A stretch of 64,000 nt of DNA, taken from NCBI RefSeq assembly GCF_034424315.1, contig NZ_CP139972.1:6014001-6078000 (forward strand), written 5' to 3'. Shown here piece after piece: positions 34,397-42,651 of the stretch. Source of the DNA: Chitinophaga sancti. GTDB taxonomy: Bacteria > Bacteroidota > Bacteroidia > Chitinophagales > Chitinophagaceae. The translations under genes and the position numbers were made by a program. The stretch's first letter is position 1, and the number at the start of each line of letters is the position of its first letter. The notes under the pieces are model-generated. The model saw nothing but the letters and a program-made list of their open reading frames with translations. It did not search any database and was not told where the DNA came from.

Positions 34397-37213
34397 ATGG
34401 CTACAAAATCAAAGAAACCGGAAATTATCGCTGACGATGCACCTATTAACACGCAGGATCAGATATATATAAAAGGAGCCAGGGTTCACAACCTTAAGAA
34501 CGTTAGTGTAGGCATTCCCCGCAACAAACTAGTAGTCGTTACCGGTGTATCCGGCTCAGGCAAATCCTCCCTGACCATGGACACACTCTATGCCGAAGGT
34601 CAGCGTCGCTACGCAGAAAGCCTCTCTGCATACGCCCGCCAGTTCCTCATGCGTATGAACAAACCGGACGTTGACTATATAAAAGGTATCTGCCCTGCCA
34701 TCGCCATAGAACAAAAGGTCATCACCCGTACCCCACGCTCTACCGTTGGCTCCATGACAGAACTCTATGATTATCTCCGTTTGCTCTTCGCCCGCATCGG
34801 CAAAACTTATTCACCTATTTCGGGTGAATTGGTAAAGAAGCACGAAGTAAGTGATGTCACTGATTATATTAAAAACCTTCCTGCCGGTACCAAGATCCAG
34901 ATCCTGGTTACCTTTCGCCGCCATGCTAAAAGAGAGGTGAAAGAAGAATTGCAGATCCTGATGCAGAAAGGCTTTTCACGCCTCTATAGTAAGGATAAGG
35001 ACGGTGGCAAACTGCTCCGTATCGAAGAACTGCTGGAAGAAAAGAAGCCCAACCTGCCCAAAGAAACCTACCTGCTCATAGACCGCCTGGTGGCTAAAGA
35101 CTTTGAAGAAGACGACCTGCACCGCATTGCAGACTCTGTGCAAACCGCCTTTTATGAAAGCGAAGGCGACTGTCTCGTAGAAACCGATGGAAAGGATATC
35201 CAACACTTCTCCAACCGTTTTGAACTGGATGGACTGCAATTCGAAGAGCCGGTTCCCAATCTCTTCTCCTTCAATAATCCATATGGTGCCTGCCCTGTCT
35301 GCGAAGGCTTTGGTCAGACATTAGGCATCGATGCAGACCTGGTGATTCCCGACAAGCGCCTGAGTGTATACGAAGGGGCCATCGCTCCCTGGAGAGGTGA
35401 AAAGATGGGTGAATATAAAGAAGCCCTGATCAAAGCTTCCCGCAAGTTCAACTTCCCCATTCATAAGCCTGTCACAGACCTGACTGAAGATCAATACAAC
35501 CTGCTCTGGACAGGCAATGAGCATTTCTATGGGCTCAATGAGTTCTTCAAAATGGTAGAGCAGAATCTCTATAAAGTACAATACCGTGTATTGCAATCCC
35601 GCTACCGTGGCCGTACTACCTGCCCTGAATGTGGCGGTGGCCGGCTCCGTAAGGAAGCGCTGTACATCAAAATAAATGGTTTCAATATCGCCCAACTGGT
35701 AGAAATGCCGGTTGAGAACCTGTACGGCTGGTTCGAACAGTTACAACTCAATGAATACGACCAACAGGTGGGTAAACGGATCCTGCTGGAAATTCATCAC
35801 CGTGTTAAAACCCTGCTGGACGTAGGGCTTGGTTATCTCACCCTGAACCGCGTGGCCAATACCCTCAGTGGTGGCGAAAGCCAGCGTATACAGCTGACCC
35901 GCTCCCTGGGTAGTAACCTCACGAACTCTATGTACATCCTGGATGAACCCAGCATCGGTCTGCATGCCCGTGATACCCATCGCCTGATCGGTGTACTCAA
36001 GGAACTGCGCGACCTGGGTAATACCGTAGTCGTGGTAGAACACGATGAACAGATGATGGAAGAGGCTGACTATATCATCGATATGGGGCCGCTGGCCAGT
36101 CACCTGGGTGGAGAAGTGATCTTTGCCGGTGACTATCCAAGCATCCTGAAAGATTCCAAAAGCCTGACCGGGAAATACCTGAGCGGCCAGTTTACAATAG
36201 ATCCCCCTGCCCGGATCCGCAAATGGAAGAAGTCCATCACGCTGGAAGGGTGTAAGCAAAATAACCTGAAGAACATCGATGTCGATTTCCCGCTGGAAGT
36301 ACTGTGTGTGGTAAGTGGTGTAAGTGGGTCCGGTAAAACGACCCTGGTAAAGCAGATCCTGTACCCGGCCCTCATGAAACTGAAAGGTGAATTTGCAGAA
36401 AAAGTAGGACAACACCGTGCACTGAAAGGCGCGCTGGACGACATTACCCAGATAGAAATGGTTGACCAGAACCCGATTGGTAAGTCATCCCGTTCCAACC
36501 CCGTTACTTATATCAAAGCATACGATGAGATCCGTGATCTTTTCAGCCGTCAGCCACTGAGCAAGATGCGCGGTTTCCAGCCAAAGCACTTCTCTTTCAA
36601 CGTGGATGGGGGCCGTTGTGATGCCTGTAAAGGCGAAGGTGAAGTAGTGGTGGAAATGCAGTTCCTGGCGGATGTGCACCTGCAATGCGAAAGCTGCGGT
36701 GGCCGTAAGTTTAAGGAAGAAGTACTGGAAGTAAACTACAAGGGTAAAAACATTTACGATGTACTGGAAATGGGGGTAGATGAGGCGCTGGAATTCTTCA
36801 AAGATGAGAAGGATGTAGTGAATAAAATCCGCCCGCTCAGCGATGTAGGTTTAGGTTATGTAAAACTGGGGCAGAGCAGCGATACCCTGAGTGGTGGCGA
36901 GGCACAGCGTGTAAAGCTGGCTTCCTTCCTGGGTAAGGGCAAGGCACAGGGCCACATCCTCTTTATCTTCGATGAGCCAACCACAGGTTTGCACTTCCAT
37001 GATATTAAAAAGCTGTTGGGCTCCTTCAATGCACTGATCGATCAGGGGCATTCCGTACTCGTAATAGAACACAATACAGACGTGATCAAAAGTGCTGACT
37101 GGGTAATAGACCTGGGGCCTGAAGGGGGGGCCGGTGGCGGACAATTGCTGTATGCAGGGCTGCCCGATGGGCTCAAAAAAGTGAAGGAAAGTTACACAGG
37201 GCAATACCTGTAA
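34397..37213 (+). CDS. uvrA: Excinuclease ABC subunit A
   Basis: Damage-recognition ATPase of nucleotide excision repair; acts as dimer with UvrB. 938 residues, normal length. Two ABC ATPase halves: Walker A GVSGSGKSSL (50-59) and GVSGSGKTTLVKQ in the second half; signature LSGGESQRIQL and LSGGEAQRVKLA; Walker B YILDEPSIGLHARD and FIFDEPTTGLHFHD. Zinc modules: CPVCEGFGQ, CPECGGGRLR and CDACKGEGE ... CESCGGRKF. All look intact. Followed by a strong terminator, after which the micro-ORF repeats begin. Confidence 0.98.
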   Translation: MATKSKKPEIIADDAPINTQDQIYIKGARVHNLKNVSVGIPRNKLVVVTGVSGSGKSSLTMDTLYAEGQRRYAESLSAYARQFLMRMNKPDVDYIKGICPAIAIEQKVITRTPRSTVGSMTELYDYLRLLFARIGKTYSPISGELVKKHEVSDVTDYIKNLPAGTKIQILVTFRRHAKREVKEELQILMQKGFSRLYSKDKDGGKLLRIEELLEEKKPNLPKETYLLIDRLVAKDFEEDDLHRIADSVQTAFYESEGDCLVETDGKDIQHFSNRFELDGLQFEEPVPNLFSFNNPYGACPVCEGFGQTLGIDADLVIPDKRLSVYEGAIAPWRGEKMGEYKEALIKASRKFNFPIHKPVTDLTEDQYNLLWTGNEHFYGLNEFFKMVEQNLYKVQYRVLQSRYRGRTTCPECGGGRLRKEALYIKINGFNIAQLVEMPVENLYGWFEQLQLNEYDQQVGKRILLEIHHRVKTLLDVGLGYLTLNRVANTLSGGESQRIQLTRSLGSNLTNSMYILDEPSIGLHARDTHRLIGVLKELRDLGNTVVVVEHDEQMMEEADYIIDMGPLASHLGGEVIFAGDYPSILKDSKSLTGKYLSGQFTIDPPARIRKWKKSITLEGCKQNNLKNIDVDFPLEVLCVVSGVSGSGKTTLVKQILYPALMKLKGEFAEKVGQHRALKGALDDITQIEMVDQNPIGKSSRSNPVTYIKAYDEIRDLFSRQPLSKMRGFQPKHFSFNVDGGRCDACKGEGEVVVEMQFLADVHLQCESCGGRKFKEEVLEVNYKGKNIYDVLEMGVDEALEFFKDEKDVVNKIRPLSDVGLGYVKLGQSSDTLSGGEAQRVKLASFLGKGKAQGHILFIFDEPTTGLHFHDIKKLLGSFNALIDQGHSVLVIEHNTDVIKSADWVIDLGPEGGAGGGQLLYAGLPDGLKKVKESYTGQYL

Positions 37214-37233
37214 GTAATCAATCATACGCATTG

Positions 37234-37263
37234 AAAAAGGCGGTCCATCCGGACCGCCTTTTT
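37234..37263 (+). terminator. Terminator after uvrA
   Basis: Perfect 13-bp arms (37234-37246 and 37251-37263), loop ATCC, A-run and T-run on opposite sides; it may also stop minus-strand transcription coming from the DUF4293 gene. Confidence 0.9.
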
Positions 37264-37316
37264 TATCTGAAGATAGTTTTCATACCCCTTGGTGAATTCC
37301 CGCTTTCATAAATGTC
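37263..37316 (-). repeat. Micro-ORF repeat, copy B
   Basis: Minus strand. ATG 37309 opens MKAGIHQGV, stop TGA 37282-37280, overlapping ATG 37283 that opens MKTIFR, stop TAA 37265-37263. It directly follows copy C in tandem with a 54-bp period. Against copy C, the second frame differs only at two silent third positions (ACT/ACC, ATC/ATT). Confidence 0.85.
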
Positions 37317-37374
37317 TTATCTGAAAATGGTTTTCATACCTCCCGGCGAATTCCCTCTTTCATAAATGTCTTTA
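37317..37374 (-). repeat. Micro-ORF repeat, copy C
   Basis: Minus strand, starting at the DUF4293 stop (TAA 37374-37372). Eight bases later ATG 37363 opens MKEGIRREV, stop TGA 37336-37334, overlapping ATG 37337 that opens MKTIFR, stop TAA 37319-37317. The host gene's final AGA TAA matches the AGA TAA ending the MKTIFR frames. Confidence 0.85.
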
Positions 37375-37815
37375 TCTCAATCTATCGAGAGACTTAATCA
37401 GTTTTTCATCCTTATACACCCCTCTTGCCGCCATGATCAAAAAGATCAGGATAAGCACGGGCAGGAATGCACCCGGCAGGTAAGTAGAAGCGGCAATCGT
37501 CTTGCCTGTACTTTCAAATGCATTCGCAAAATCCTGCACTTTTAAATACTGCAAAGCGATCGCAGCTATTGCCAGAAAAATATCCAACACCGTCAGCCTG
37601 AATTGGAGTTTCCGGTTTTTGAACAGGAAAATACAGAACAGGGAAAGCGCTACAATCAGCATGTAGACTACAAAGACCATAAAATTAGACTGGGCATTGA
37701 AATACTTAGGTACCTGATCATTACTCAGGGTCACTTTAAAAATATCCAGAAACCAGGTTCCTACAGCAGCTCCGGCAGCTAACAGAAGGTAAAGACTTTG
37801 AATGCGTTGTATCAT
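37372..37815 (-). CDS. DUF4293 family membrane protein
   Basis: 147 residues with four membrane helices (MIQRIQSLYLLLAAGAAVGT, FMVFVVYMLIVALSLFCIFL, TVLDIFLAIAAIALQYL, FLPVLILIFLIMAARGVYKD). The N-terminal MIQRIQSLYLLLA and C-terminal AARGVYKDEKLIKSLDRLR are hallmarks of DUF4293, a Bacteroidota family of unknown function. The stop codon is the left edge of the tandem micro-ORF repeats. Next to it upstream lie fold-back copy 2 and the iteron array. Confidence 0.88.
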   Translation of the reverse strand: MIQRIQSLYLLLAAGAAVGTWFLDIFKVTLSNDQVPKYFNAQSNFMVFVVYMLIVALSLFCIFLFKNRKLQFRLTVLDIFLAIAAIALQYLKVQDFANAFESTGKTIAASTYLPGAFLPVLILIFLIMAARGVYKDEKLIKSLDRLR

Positions 37816-37878
37816 GTTATTCAGGCAAATTAATACACGGTAAAAATAAGTAAATATTTCATTTGTGCCTTTTGAATC

Positions 37879-37979
37879 CCGGGCGGACTAAAAAGGGTAC
37901 CCCCTTCCCGGGGGAGATGGAGACGAATTGGCTTTTACGCAATCCTCAGCGCCTTCATTTTACTTTTTAGTCCGCCCGG
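37879..37979 (-). repeat. Fold-back element FB95, copy 2
   Basis: 101 bases with perfect 17-bp terminal arms (37879-37895 and 37963-37979, CCGGGCGGACTAAAAAG). The core 37916-37964 on the minus strand matches copy 1 at 46 of 49 positions. Compared with copy 1 it carries an extra small CCCCC/GGGGG hairpin. The arms differ from copy 1 in sequence yet remain complementary. Confidence 0.8.
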
Positions 37980-38031
37980 AGCTTTATACGAAGCAGCTTA
38001 AAAATACCTCAATTATACAGCTGAGCCGATT

Positions 38032-38129
38032 ATAACCCGTCAATAACCCGTAGATATCCCGCCTCTTTAAAGATGCGGTTTATAGGCGGCTTATAGGCGG
38101 GTTATTGGCGGGATATCTGCGGGATATCT
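38032..38129. repeat. Array of 11-bp iterons in inverted orientation
   Basis: Left half: three units ATAACCCGTCA, ATAACCCGTAG, ATATCCCGCCT (38032-38064). Right half: TTATAGGCGGC, TTATAGGCGGG, TTATTGGCGGG, ATATCTGCGGG and a partial ATATCT (38080-38129). The right units are related to the reverse complement of the left ones (GCGGGATAT / GCGGGTTAT theme). The 11-bp period is about one DNA turn. Confidence 0.75.
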
Positions 38130-38348
38130 CTGAAGATGACCTATGGATAAGCGATAGCTGAGATTGCCCGCTGAAAGCTAATCCGGGTAAGGGTTTGCAG
38201 AGAGGGGTATTTTCAAGGTGATAATATACCGCCTGGTATAATAGGTGTGTTAAAAGTGTCTCCCGTACATATAATACTGGCACCTTACAGCATCCTTTCC
38301 TGCAATACTTTGTATATTGCATGCCCAAGAACAATCTCTTATTGAATT

Positions 38349-40625
38349 ATGGCAAGAAAACAGAACAAGCAGGATGCTTTAGACTATCATGCTTTAGGCC
38401 GGCCTGGAAAAATCGAAGTAATACCTACTAAAAACACCAAAACACAATGGGATCTTTCACTTGCTTACTCTCCCGGAGTAGCGGAGCCTTGTAAAGAAAT
38501 TCACAAAGACGTAGAAAATGTTTATAAATACACTGCCAAAGGCAACCTGGTAGCGGTGATCAGTAATGGTACTGCCGTACTTGGTCTGGGCGATATTGGT
38601 CCTGAAGCGGGTAAACCGGTGATGGAAGGAAAGGCGGTATTGTTCAAGATCTTTGCAGATATTGATGTGTTTGATATTGAACTGAATACTAAGAATGTAG
38701 ATGAGTTCGTGAATGTGGTGAAGGCAATGGAACCTACTTTTGGTGGTATCAACCTGGAGGACATTAAAAGCCCGGAGTGTTTTGAAATTGAAGATCGCCT
38801 GAAAAAGGAACTGAAAATCCCTATCATGCACGATGACCAGCATGGTACAGCGATCATTTCCAGTGCTGCCCTGCTGAATGCAATAGACCTGGTGAAGAAG
38901 GATATCACGAAAGTGAGGATCGTATTCAATGGTGCCGGTGCAGCGGCAATGGCCTGCGTAAAATTGTACGTAGCGCTGGGCGCAAAGAAAGAGAATATCG
39001 TAATGTTCGATAAAGATGGTGTGATCAATACCACCCGTGCAGGTCTGTCAGAACTGCATAGCCAGTTTGCCACCAGTACCAAAGTAAGCACACTTGCAGA
39101 AGCCCTGGTTGGTGCCGATGTATTTGTGGGTTTATCTGTAGGCAATGTGGTAACACCGGCTATGATCCAGTCTATGGCTGCCAACCCGGTCGTATTTGCG
39201 ATGGCGAATCCTGATCCGGAAATCGCTTACGATGTGGCAATTGCTTCACGGCCTGATGTGATCATGGCTACAGGTCGTTCCGATCATCCTAACCAGGTGA
39301 ACAATGTACTGGGTTTTCCATACATATTCCGTGGTGCGCTGGATGTACGTGCTACACAGATCAATGAAGAGATGAAACTCGCTGCGGTGAAAGCATTGGC
39401 AGAACTGGCCAAAGAACCGGTACCAGATATTGTGAACCTGGCGTACAACGAAAAGAATATTTATTTCGGCCCCCGCTATATTATTCCAAAACCACTGGAT
39501 CCACGCCTGCTCAGTCATGTAGCACCGGCAGTGGCAAAAGCGGCCATAGAAAGTGGCGTTGCACAGCAACCGGTTACTAACTGGGAAGAGTATACGAATG
39601 TACTGAACAAACGCCTTGGACTGGACAACCAGCTCTTCCGCGTGATTGGTACCAAAGCCCGCCAGGATCCGCGTAAGGTGGTATTTGCGGAAGCAGATAA
39701 CCTGAAGGTACTGAAGGCATCCCAGGTAGTAAGAGACGAAGGTATTGCTTATCCGATCCTGCTGGGTAATGAACAAAGAATCAGGAACCTTGCTGCAGAA
39801 AATGGCATTGAACTGGAAGATACAGTGATCATCGATCCGAAGAGCGATGAGATGACTGAAAAACGTCACCAGTTTGGAGAGTTGTTCTTCAAAAAGCGCC
39901 AGCGCAAAGGGTTTAACCTGTACGAAGCGAAGAAGGTAATGCGTGAGCGTAACTACTTTGGTTGTATGCTGGTTGAAACCGGAGAAGCAGATGCTTTGAT
40001 TTCTGGCCTGACACGTAATTATCCTGACACGATCCGCCCGGCATTGCATGTAATCGGTACCGCACCCAATGCAAAGCGTGTGGCAGGTATGTACATCATC
40101 AACACCAAACGTGGTCCGCTGTTCCTGGCAGATACTACGGTGAACTTTAACCCGACTGCCGAAGAACTGGCCGAAATTACGCTGCTGGTAGCTGAAGAAG
40201 TGAAACAATTCAACATCACGCCGCGCATTGCCATGGTATCTTATTCCAATTTTGGTTCCAGTCCGACCCCTGAGGCGCAGCTGGTAGCCAGGGCAAGGGA
40301 GATCGTGAAAATGAGAGAACCATCACTGATCGTAGATGGGGAAATTCAGGCGGCGATGGCATTTAATAAAGAGATCCTGAAGGATAATTATCCTTTCAGT
40401 GAGCTGATAGACCAGGAGGTAAATACCCTGATCTTCCCGAACCTCACTGCGGGCAACGTAGCGTACAACCTGTTGCAGGAAGTAGCTGGCTTTGATGCAA
40501 TCGGGCCTATCCTGCTGGGGATCAAGAAACCGGTACACATTCTGCAACTGGGTAGTACCGTAAGGCAGATAGTGAACATGGTAAATATCGCTGTAGTAGA
40601 AGCACAGCACAAATGCTGCAAATAA
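38349..40625 (+). CDS. maeB: NADP-dependent malic enzyme (MaeB type, with phosphotransacetylase-like domain)
   Basis: Oxidative decarboxylation of malate to pyruvate with NADP. 758 residues: malic domain (~1-430) with YSPGVAEPCKEI, IGPEAGKPVMEGKAVLFK, HDDQHGTAIISSAALLNA and VFNGAGAAAMACVKLYV, then a phosphate acetyltransferase-like domain (~430-758; VVFAEADNLKVLKAS, TRNYPDTIRPALHVIG, FPNLTAGNVAYNLLQEVAG). The second domain in this family is regulatory (acetyl-CoA sensing) and not active as Pta. It is preceded by a 533-bp repeat-rich region and followed by a hairpin. Confidence 0.96.
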   Translation: MARKQNKQDALDYHALGRPGKIEVIPTKNTKTQWDLSLAYSPGVAEPCKEIHKDVENVYKYTAKGNLVAVISNGTAVLGLGDIGPEAGKPVMEGKAVLFKIFADIDVFDIELNTKNVDEFVNVVKAMEPTFGGINLEDIKSPECFEIEDRLKKELKIPIMHDDQHGTAIISSAALLNAIDLVKKDITKVRIVFNGAGAAAMACVKLYVALGAKKENIVMFDKDGVINTTRAGLSELHSQFATSTKVSTLAEALVGADVFVGLSVGNVVTPAMIQSMAANPVVFAMANPDPEIAYDVAIASRPDVIMATGRSDHPNQVNNVLGFPYIFRGALDVRATQINEEMKLAAVKALAELAKEPVPDIVNLAYNEKNIYFGPRYIIPKPLDPRLLSHVAPAVAKAAIESGVAQQPVTNWEEYTNVLNKRLGLDNQLFRVIGTKARQDPRKVVFAEADNLKVLKASQVVRDEGIAYPILLGNEQRIRNLAAENGIELEDTVIIDPKSDEMTEKRHQFGELFFKKRQRKGFNLYEAKKVMRERNYFGCMLVETGEADALISGLTRNYPDTIRPALHVIGTAPNAKRVAGMYIINTKRGPLFLADTTVNFNPTAEELAEITLLVAEEVKQFNITPRIAMVSYSNFGSSPTPEAQLVARAREIVKMREPSLIVDGEIQAAMAFNKEILKDNYPFSELIDQEVNTLIFPNLTAGNVAYNLLQEVAGFDAIGPILLGIKKPVHILQLGSTVRQIVNMVNIAVVEAQHKCCK

Positions 40626-40634
40626 TATGATTTA

Positions 40635-40662
40635 CTGGTCTCTGTCCACGGGCAGAGATCAG
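40635..40662 (+). terminator. Hairpin after maeB
   Basis: CTGGTCTCTG (40635-40644) pairs with CAGAGATCAG (40653-40662) with one wobble, 8-base loop. T-tract weak. Confidence 0.5.
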
Positions 40663-40682
40663 TATCTTTATAGAAAAAAAGC

Positions 40683-41714
40683 ATGCAGCACATCTCCCGG
40701 AAAAAGACCTTCTTTCCACTGAACCCTGCATTTCGCAGGTACCTCAAACTGTATGAGCGGGAGATCCGGTTGCCGATAGCTTACGAGGAGCTCCGCTATT
40801 ACGATTCCACCATTCCTGTGTACGATAAGGACGGGAATGACACCCTCTGGGAATCTGTATTTTACCCTGATAGTATGTATGGCCCGCTGAAGGCGGGATT
40901 AAAAAGGATCTATTCTATTCTCAAAGCGGGTGGCGACCAGGCTGCCGAAGAGCATTTGCAGGTAGAGCGGATTGACTATTGCACATTTGGGAACTCACAT
41001 CCTTTCCGGATCAGGATTGTCAATACTTACAACGAAGTTTACGATTATTTTTATATCAAAACGGCCGATGCTTCCCGCATTTATGGCCTGGAGCTGGAAC
41101 ACATTTTGTCTCCTTACTGGATGAGTTACATCATCGATGGGAATACGCTGGTGGAGGAGCATATTGCGGGTGTGCCGGGTGATCAGTTTATAGCTCAGTA
41201 TTTGCAACGGCCGGAGTTTAACCCAAAACGTATAGCCAAGGAGTTTGTGAAATTCAATGAGCGGTGTTTTGTGCGATTGCTGGGTGATATGCGATCGTAC
41301 AATTTTGTCTTTGATATTACACCTGATTTTGATGATGTACAGTTCAGGATCAGGGCGATTGATTTTGACCAGCAGTTTTATGAGGGGAAGCGGACATTGT
41401 ACATGCCGCAGTTTTTTAAGGAGAACAAAATATTTGTAGACCTGGCTATAAAGCATTTGAATGCAGAAGTGGTGAAGCAATATCAGCAGGAGGAGCGATC
41501 GCTGATAGCAAGGCGCATCAAGGCGCACAGGCACAGGATCAAGGATCTGCGGGATGTGATCATGACGGACAAGGTGTCGTTTCCGGAGAAGATCACGCAG
41601 TTGGGAGTGGAGCTGGCGCAGTATTATGATGACCCGGTGTTTGCAAGGTGCAAGACGATGGGGGAGATTATTGAAAGGAGCTTAAAGAGATTGTTGGTAA
41701 AAAGTCTGAAATAA
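40683..41714 (+). CDS. Conserved protein of unknown function, possibly kinase-like
   Basis: 343 residues, soluble, rich in Tyr/Phe/Arg. I do not recognise a named family. A central pair LLGDMRSYNFVFDI (about 200-213) and FRIRAIDFDQQFYEG (about 222-236) resembles the catalytic and metal-binding loops of APH/HipA-like kinases (GDxxxxNF then IDFD), with an upstream SPYWMSYIIDGNTLVEEHIAGVPGDQFI that could be a hinge. No Gly-rich ATP loop is evident, so this is tentative. A basic C-terminal helical part (RRIKAHRHRIKDLRDVIM) follows. Monocistronic. Confidence 0.7.
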   Translation: MQHISRKKTFFPLNPAFRRYLKLYEREIRLPIAYEELRYYDSTIPVYDKDGNDTLWESVFYPDSMYGPLKAGLKRIYSILKAGGDQAAEEHLQVERIDYCTFGNSHPFRIRIVNTYNEVYDYFYIKTADASRIYGLELEHILSPYWMSYIIDGNTLVEEHIAGVPGDQFIAQYLQRPEFNPKRIAKEFVKFNERCFVRLLGDMRSYNFVFDITPDFDDVQFRIRAIDFDQQFYEGKRTLYMPQFFKENKIFVDLAIKHLNAEVVKQYQQEERSLIARRIKAHRHRIKDLRDVIMTDKVSFPEKITQLGVELAQYYDDPVFARCKTMGEIIERSLKRLLVKSLK

Positions 41715-41718
41715 TAGA

Positions 41719-41792
41719 ACGGCATTTCTAGCCGGCTGTAGGTAAAAGTTCGTTGAACGAAACGGTTTTCTTAGCCGGCCGCAGGCCATAAG
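41719..41792. repeat. Two degenerate direct repeats flanking a short palindrome
   Basis: Two ~30-bp stretches, from 41719 (ACGGCATTTCTAGCCGGCTG) and from 41762 (ACGGTTTTCTTAGCCGGCCG), with the palindrome TTCGTT-g-AACGAA between them. Both contain AGCCGGC. They lie in the 177-bp gap before mlaE. Confidence 0.4.
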
Positions 41793-41876
41793 ATCCCCTG
41801 ACAAAAGGGCTTCTGCCAAAGGGGGAAACACATTATGAATGGTTTAATGATTTAATTTTTATTTAAATGGATACAT

Positions 41877-41884
41877 TATCTTTG
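41877..41884 (+). promoter_or_regulatory. Putative mlaE-mlaF promoter -7 box
   Basis: TATCTTTG matches TAnnTTTG and ends 7 bases before the ATG at 41892, predicting a leader of only a few bases. Confidence 0.45.
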
Positions 41885-41891
41885 GCCCGTT

Positions 41892-42641
41892 ATGGAATTT
41901 AGATTCTTTCATCATTTCGGAAGCTACCTGCTTATGCTAAAAGGAATGTTTTCCCGCCCGGAAAACATGAAGATGTATTGGAAAGAGTTCATGCGGCAGT
42001 GTGTGGATATTGGTATCGGTTCACTCGGTATTGTATTCATCATCTCCCTGTTCATGGGAGCTGTAACCACCGTACAGATTGCTTATCAGCTGGTAAGCCC
42101 TATCATCCCCAAAGCAACAATTGCCCAGGTAGTACGTGATACTATCATCCTTGAATTTGCCCCTACACTGACCTGTATCGTACTGGCAGGTGTAGTTGGT
42201 TCCAAGATCGCATCTGAGCTGGGTAACATGCGTGTATCCGAACAGATTGATGCTCAGGAGATCATGGGGATCAATACCCGTGGTTACCTGATTGCACCAA
42301 AAATCATGGCTTCATTGATCATGATCCCATGCCTGATTTGTATCGCAGGTTTCCTCGGTATCTGGGGTGGTCTCAAAGCCGGTGAAATGGGTGGTATTCT
42401 TTCTGCTGACGAGTATTGGCAGGGTTTAAGACAGGAGTGGAAATCCTATAACATCTTCTTCTCACTGTTCAAATCATTCGTATTCGCGTTCATAATATCC
42501 AGTGTACCTTCCTATTATGGTTACTATGTACAGGGGGGCGCGCTCGAAATTGGTAAGGCAAGTACCCGTGCCGTGGTGGTGACCTGTGTATTGATATTAT
42601 TCATGGACTACATTCTGGCAGCATTACTGTTGCAAAAATAA
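41892..42641 (+). CDS. MlaE-family ABC transporter permease (lipid transport)
   Basis: Inner-membrane permease of the Mla system that moves phospholipids between membranes. 249 residues with about five hydrophobic segments. Family motifs: GSLGIVFIISLFMGAVTTVQIAYQL, TCIVLAGVVGSKIASELGNMRVSEQIDAQEIMGI (the characteristic EQIDAxExMG block), PKIMASLIMIPCLICIAGFLG, and VSYYGYYVQGGALEIGKAST-like end. Followed 10 bases later by the ATPase; no MlaD or MlaC gene is in the window. Confidence 0.93.
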   Translation: MEFRFFHHFGSYLLMLKGMFSRPENMKMYWKEFMRQCVDIGIGSLGIVFIISLFMGAVTTVQIAYQLVSPIIPKATIAQVVRDTIILEFAPTLTCIVLAGVVGSKIASELGNMRVSEQIDAQEIMGINTRGYLIAPKIMASLIMIPCLICIAGFLGIWGGLKAGEMGGILSADEYWQGLRQEWKSYNIFFSLFKSFVFAFIISSVPSYYGYYVQGGALEIGKASTRAVVVTCVLILFMDYILAALLLQK

Positions 42642-42651
42642 TACTGACTAC

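Larger units (their letters stand above)
37816..38348. other. 533-bp repeat-rich region between DUF4293 and maeB
   Basis: Largest gene-free stretch in the window. It holds FB95 copy 2 (37879-37979), the 11-bp iteron array (38032-38129) and, nearer maeB, a small palindrome TATACC-gcct-GGTATA. No clean -7 box for maeB was recognised. Confidence 0.6.

Noticed and set aside
39246..40208. 320-codon minus-strand frame inside maeB
   Set aside because: Antisense to a conserved enzyme; no signal, domain or promoter.
16716..41791. Shared 10-mer CCGCAGGCCA at 16716 and before mlaE (about 41779) as another dispersed repeat
   Set aside because: The similarity does not extend beyond about ten bases and could be chance.
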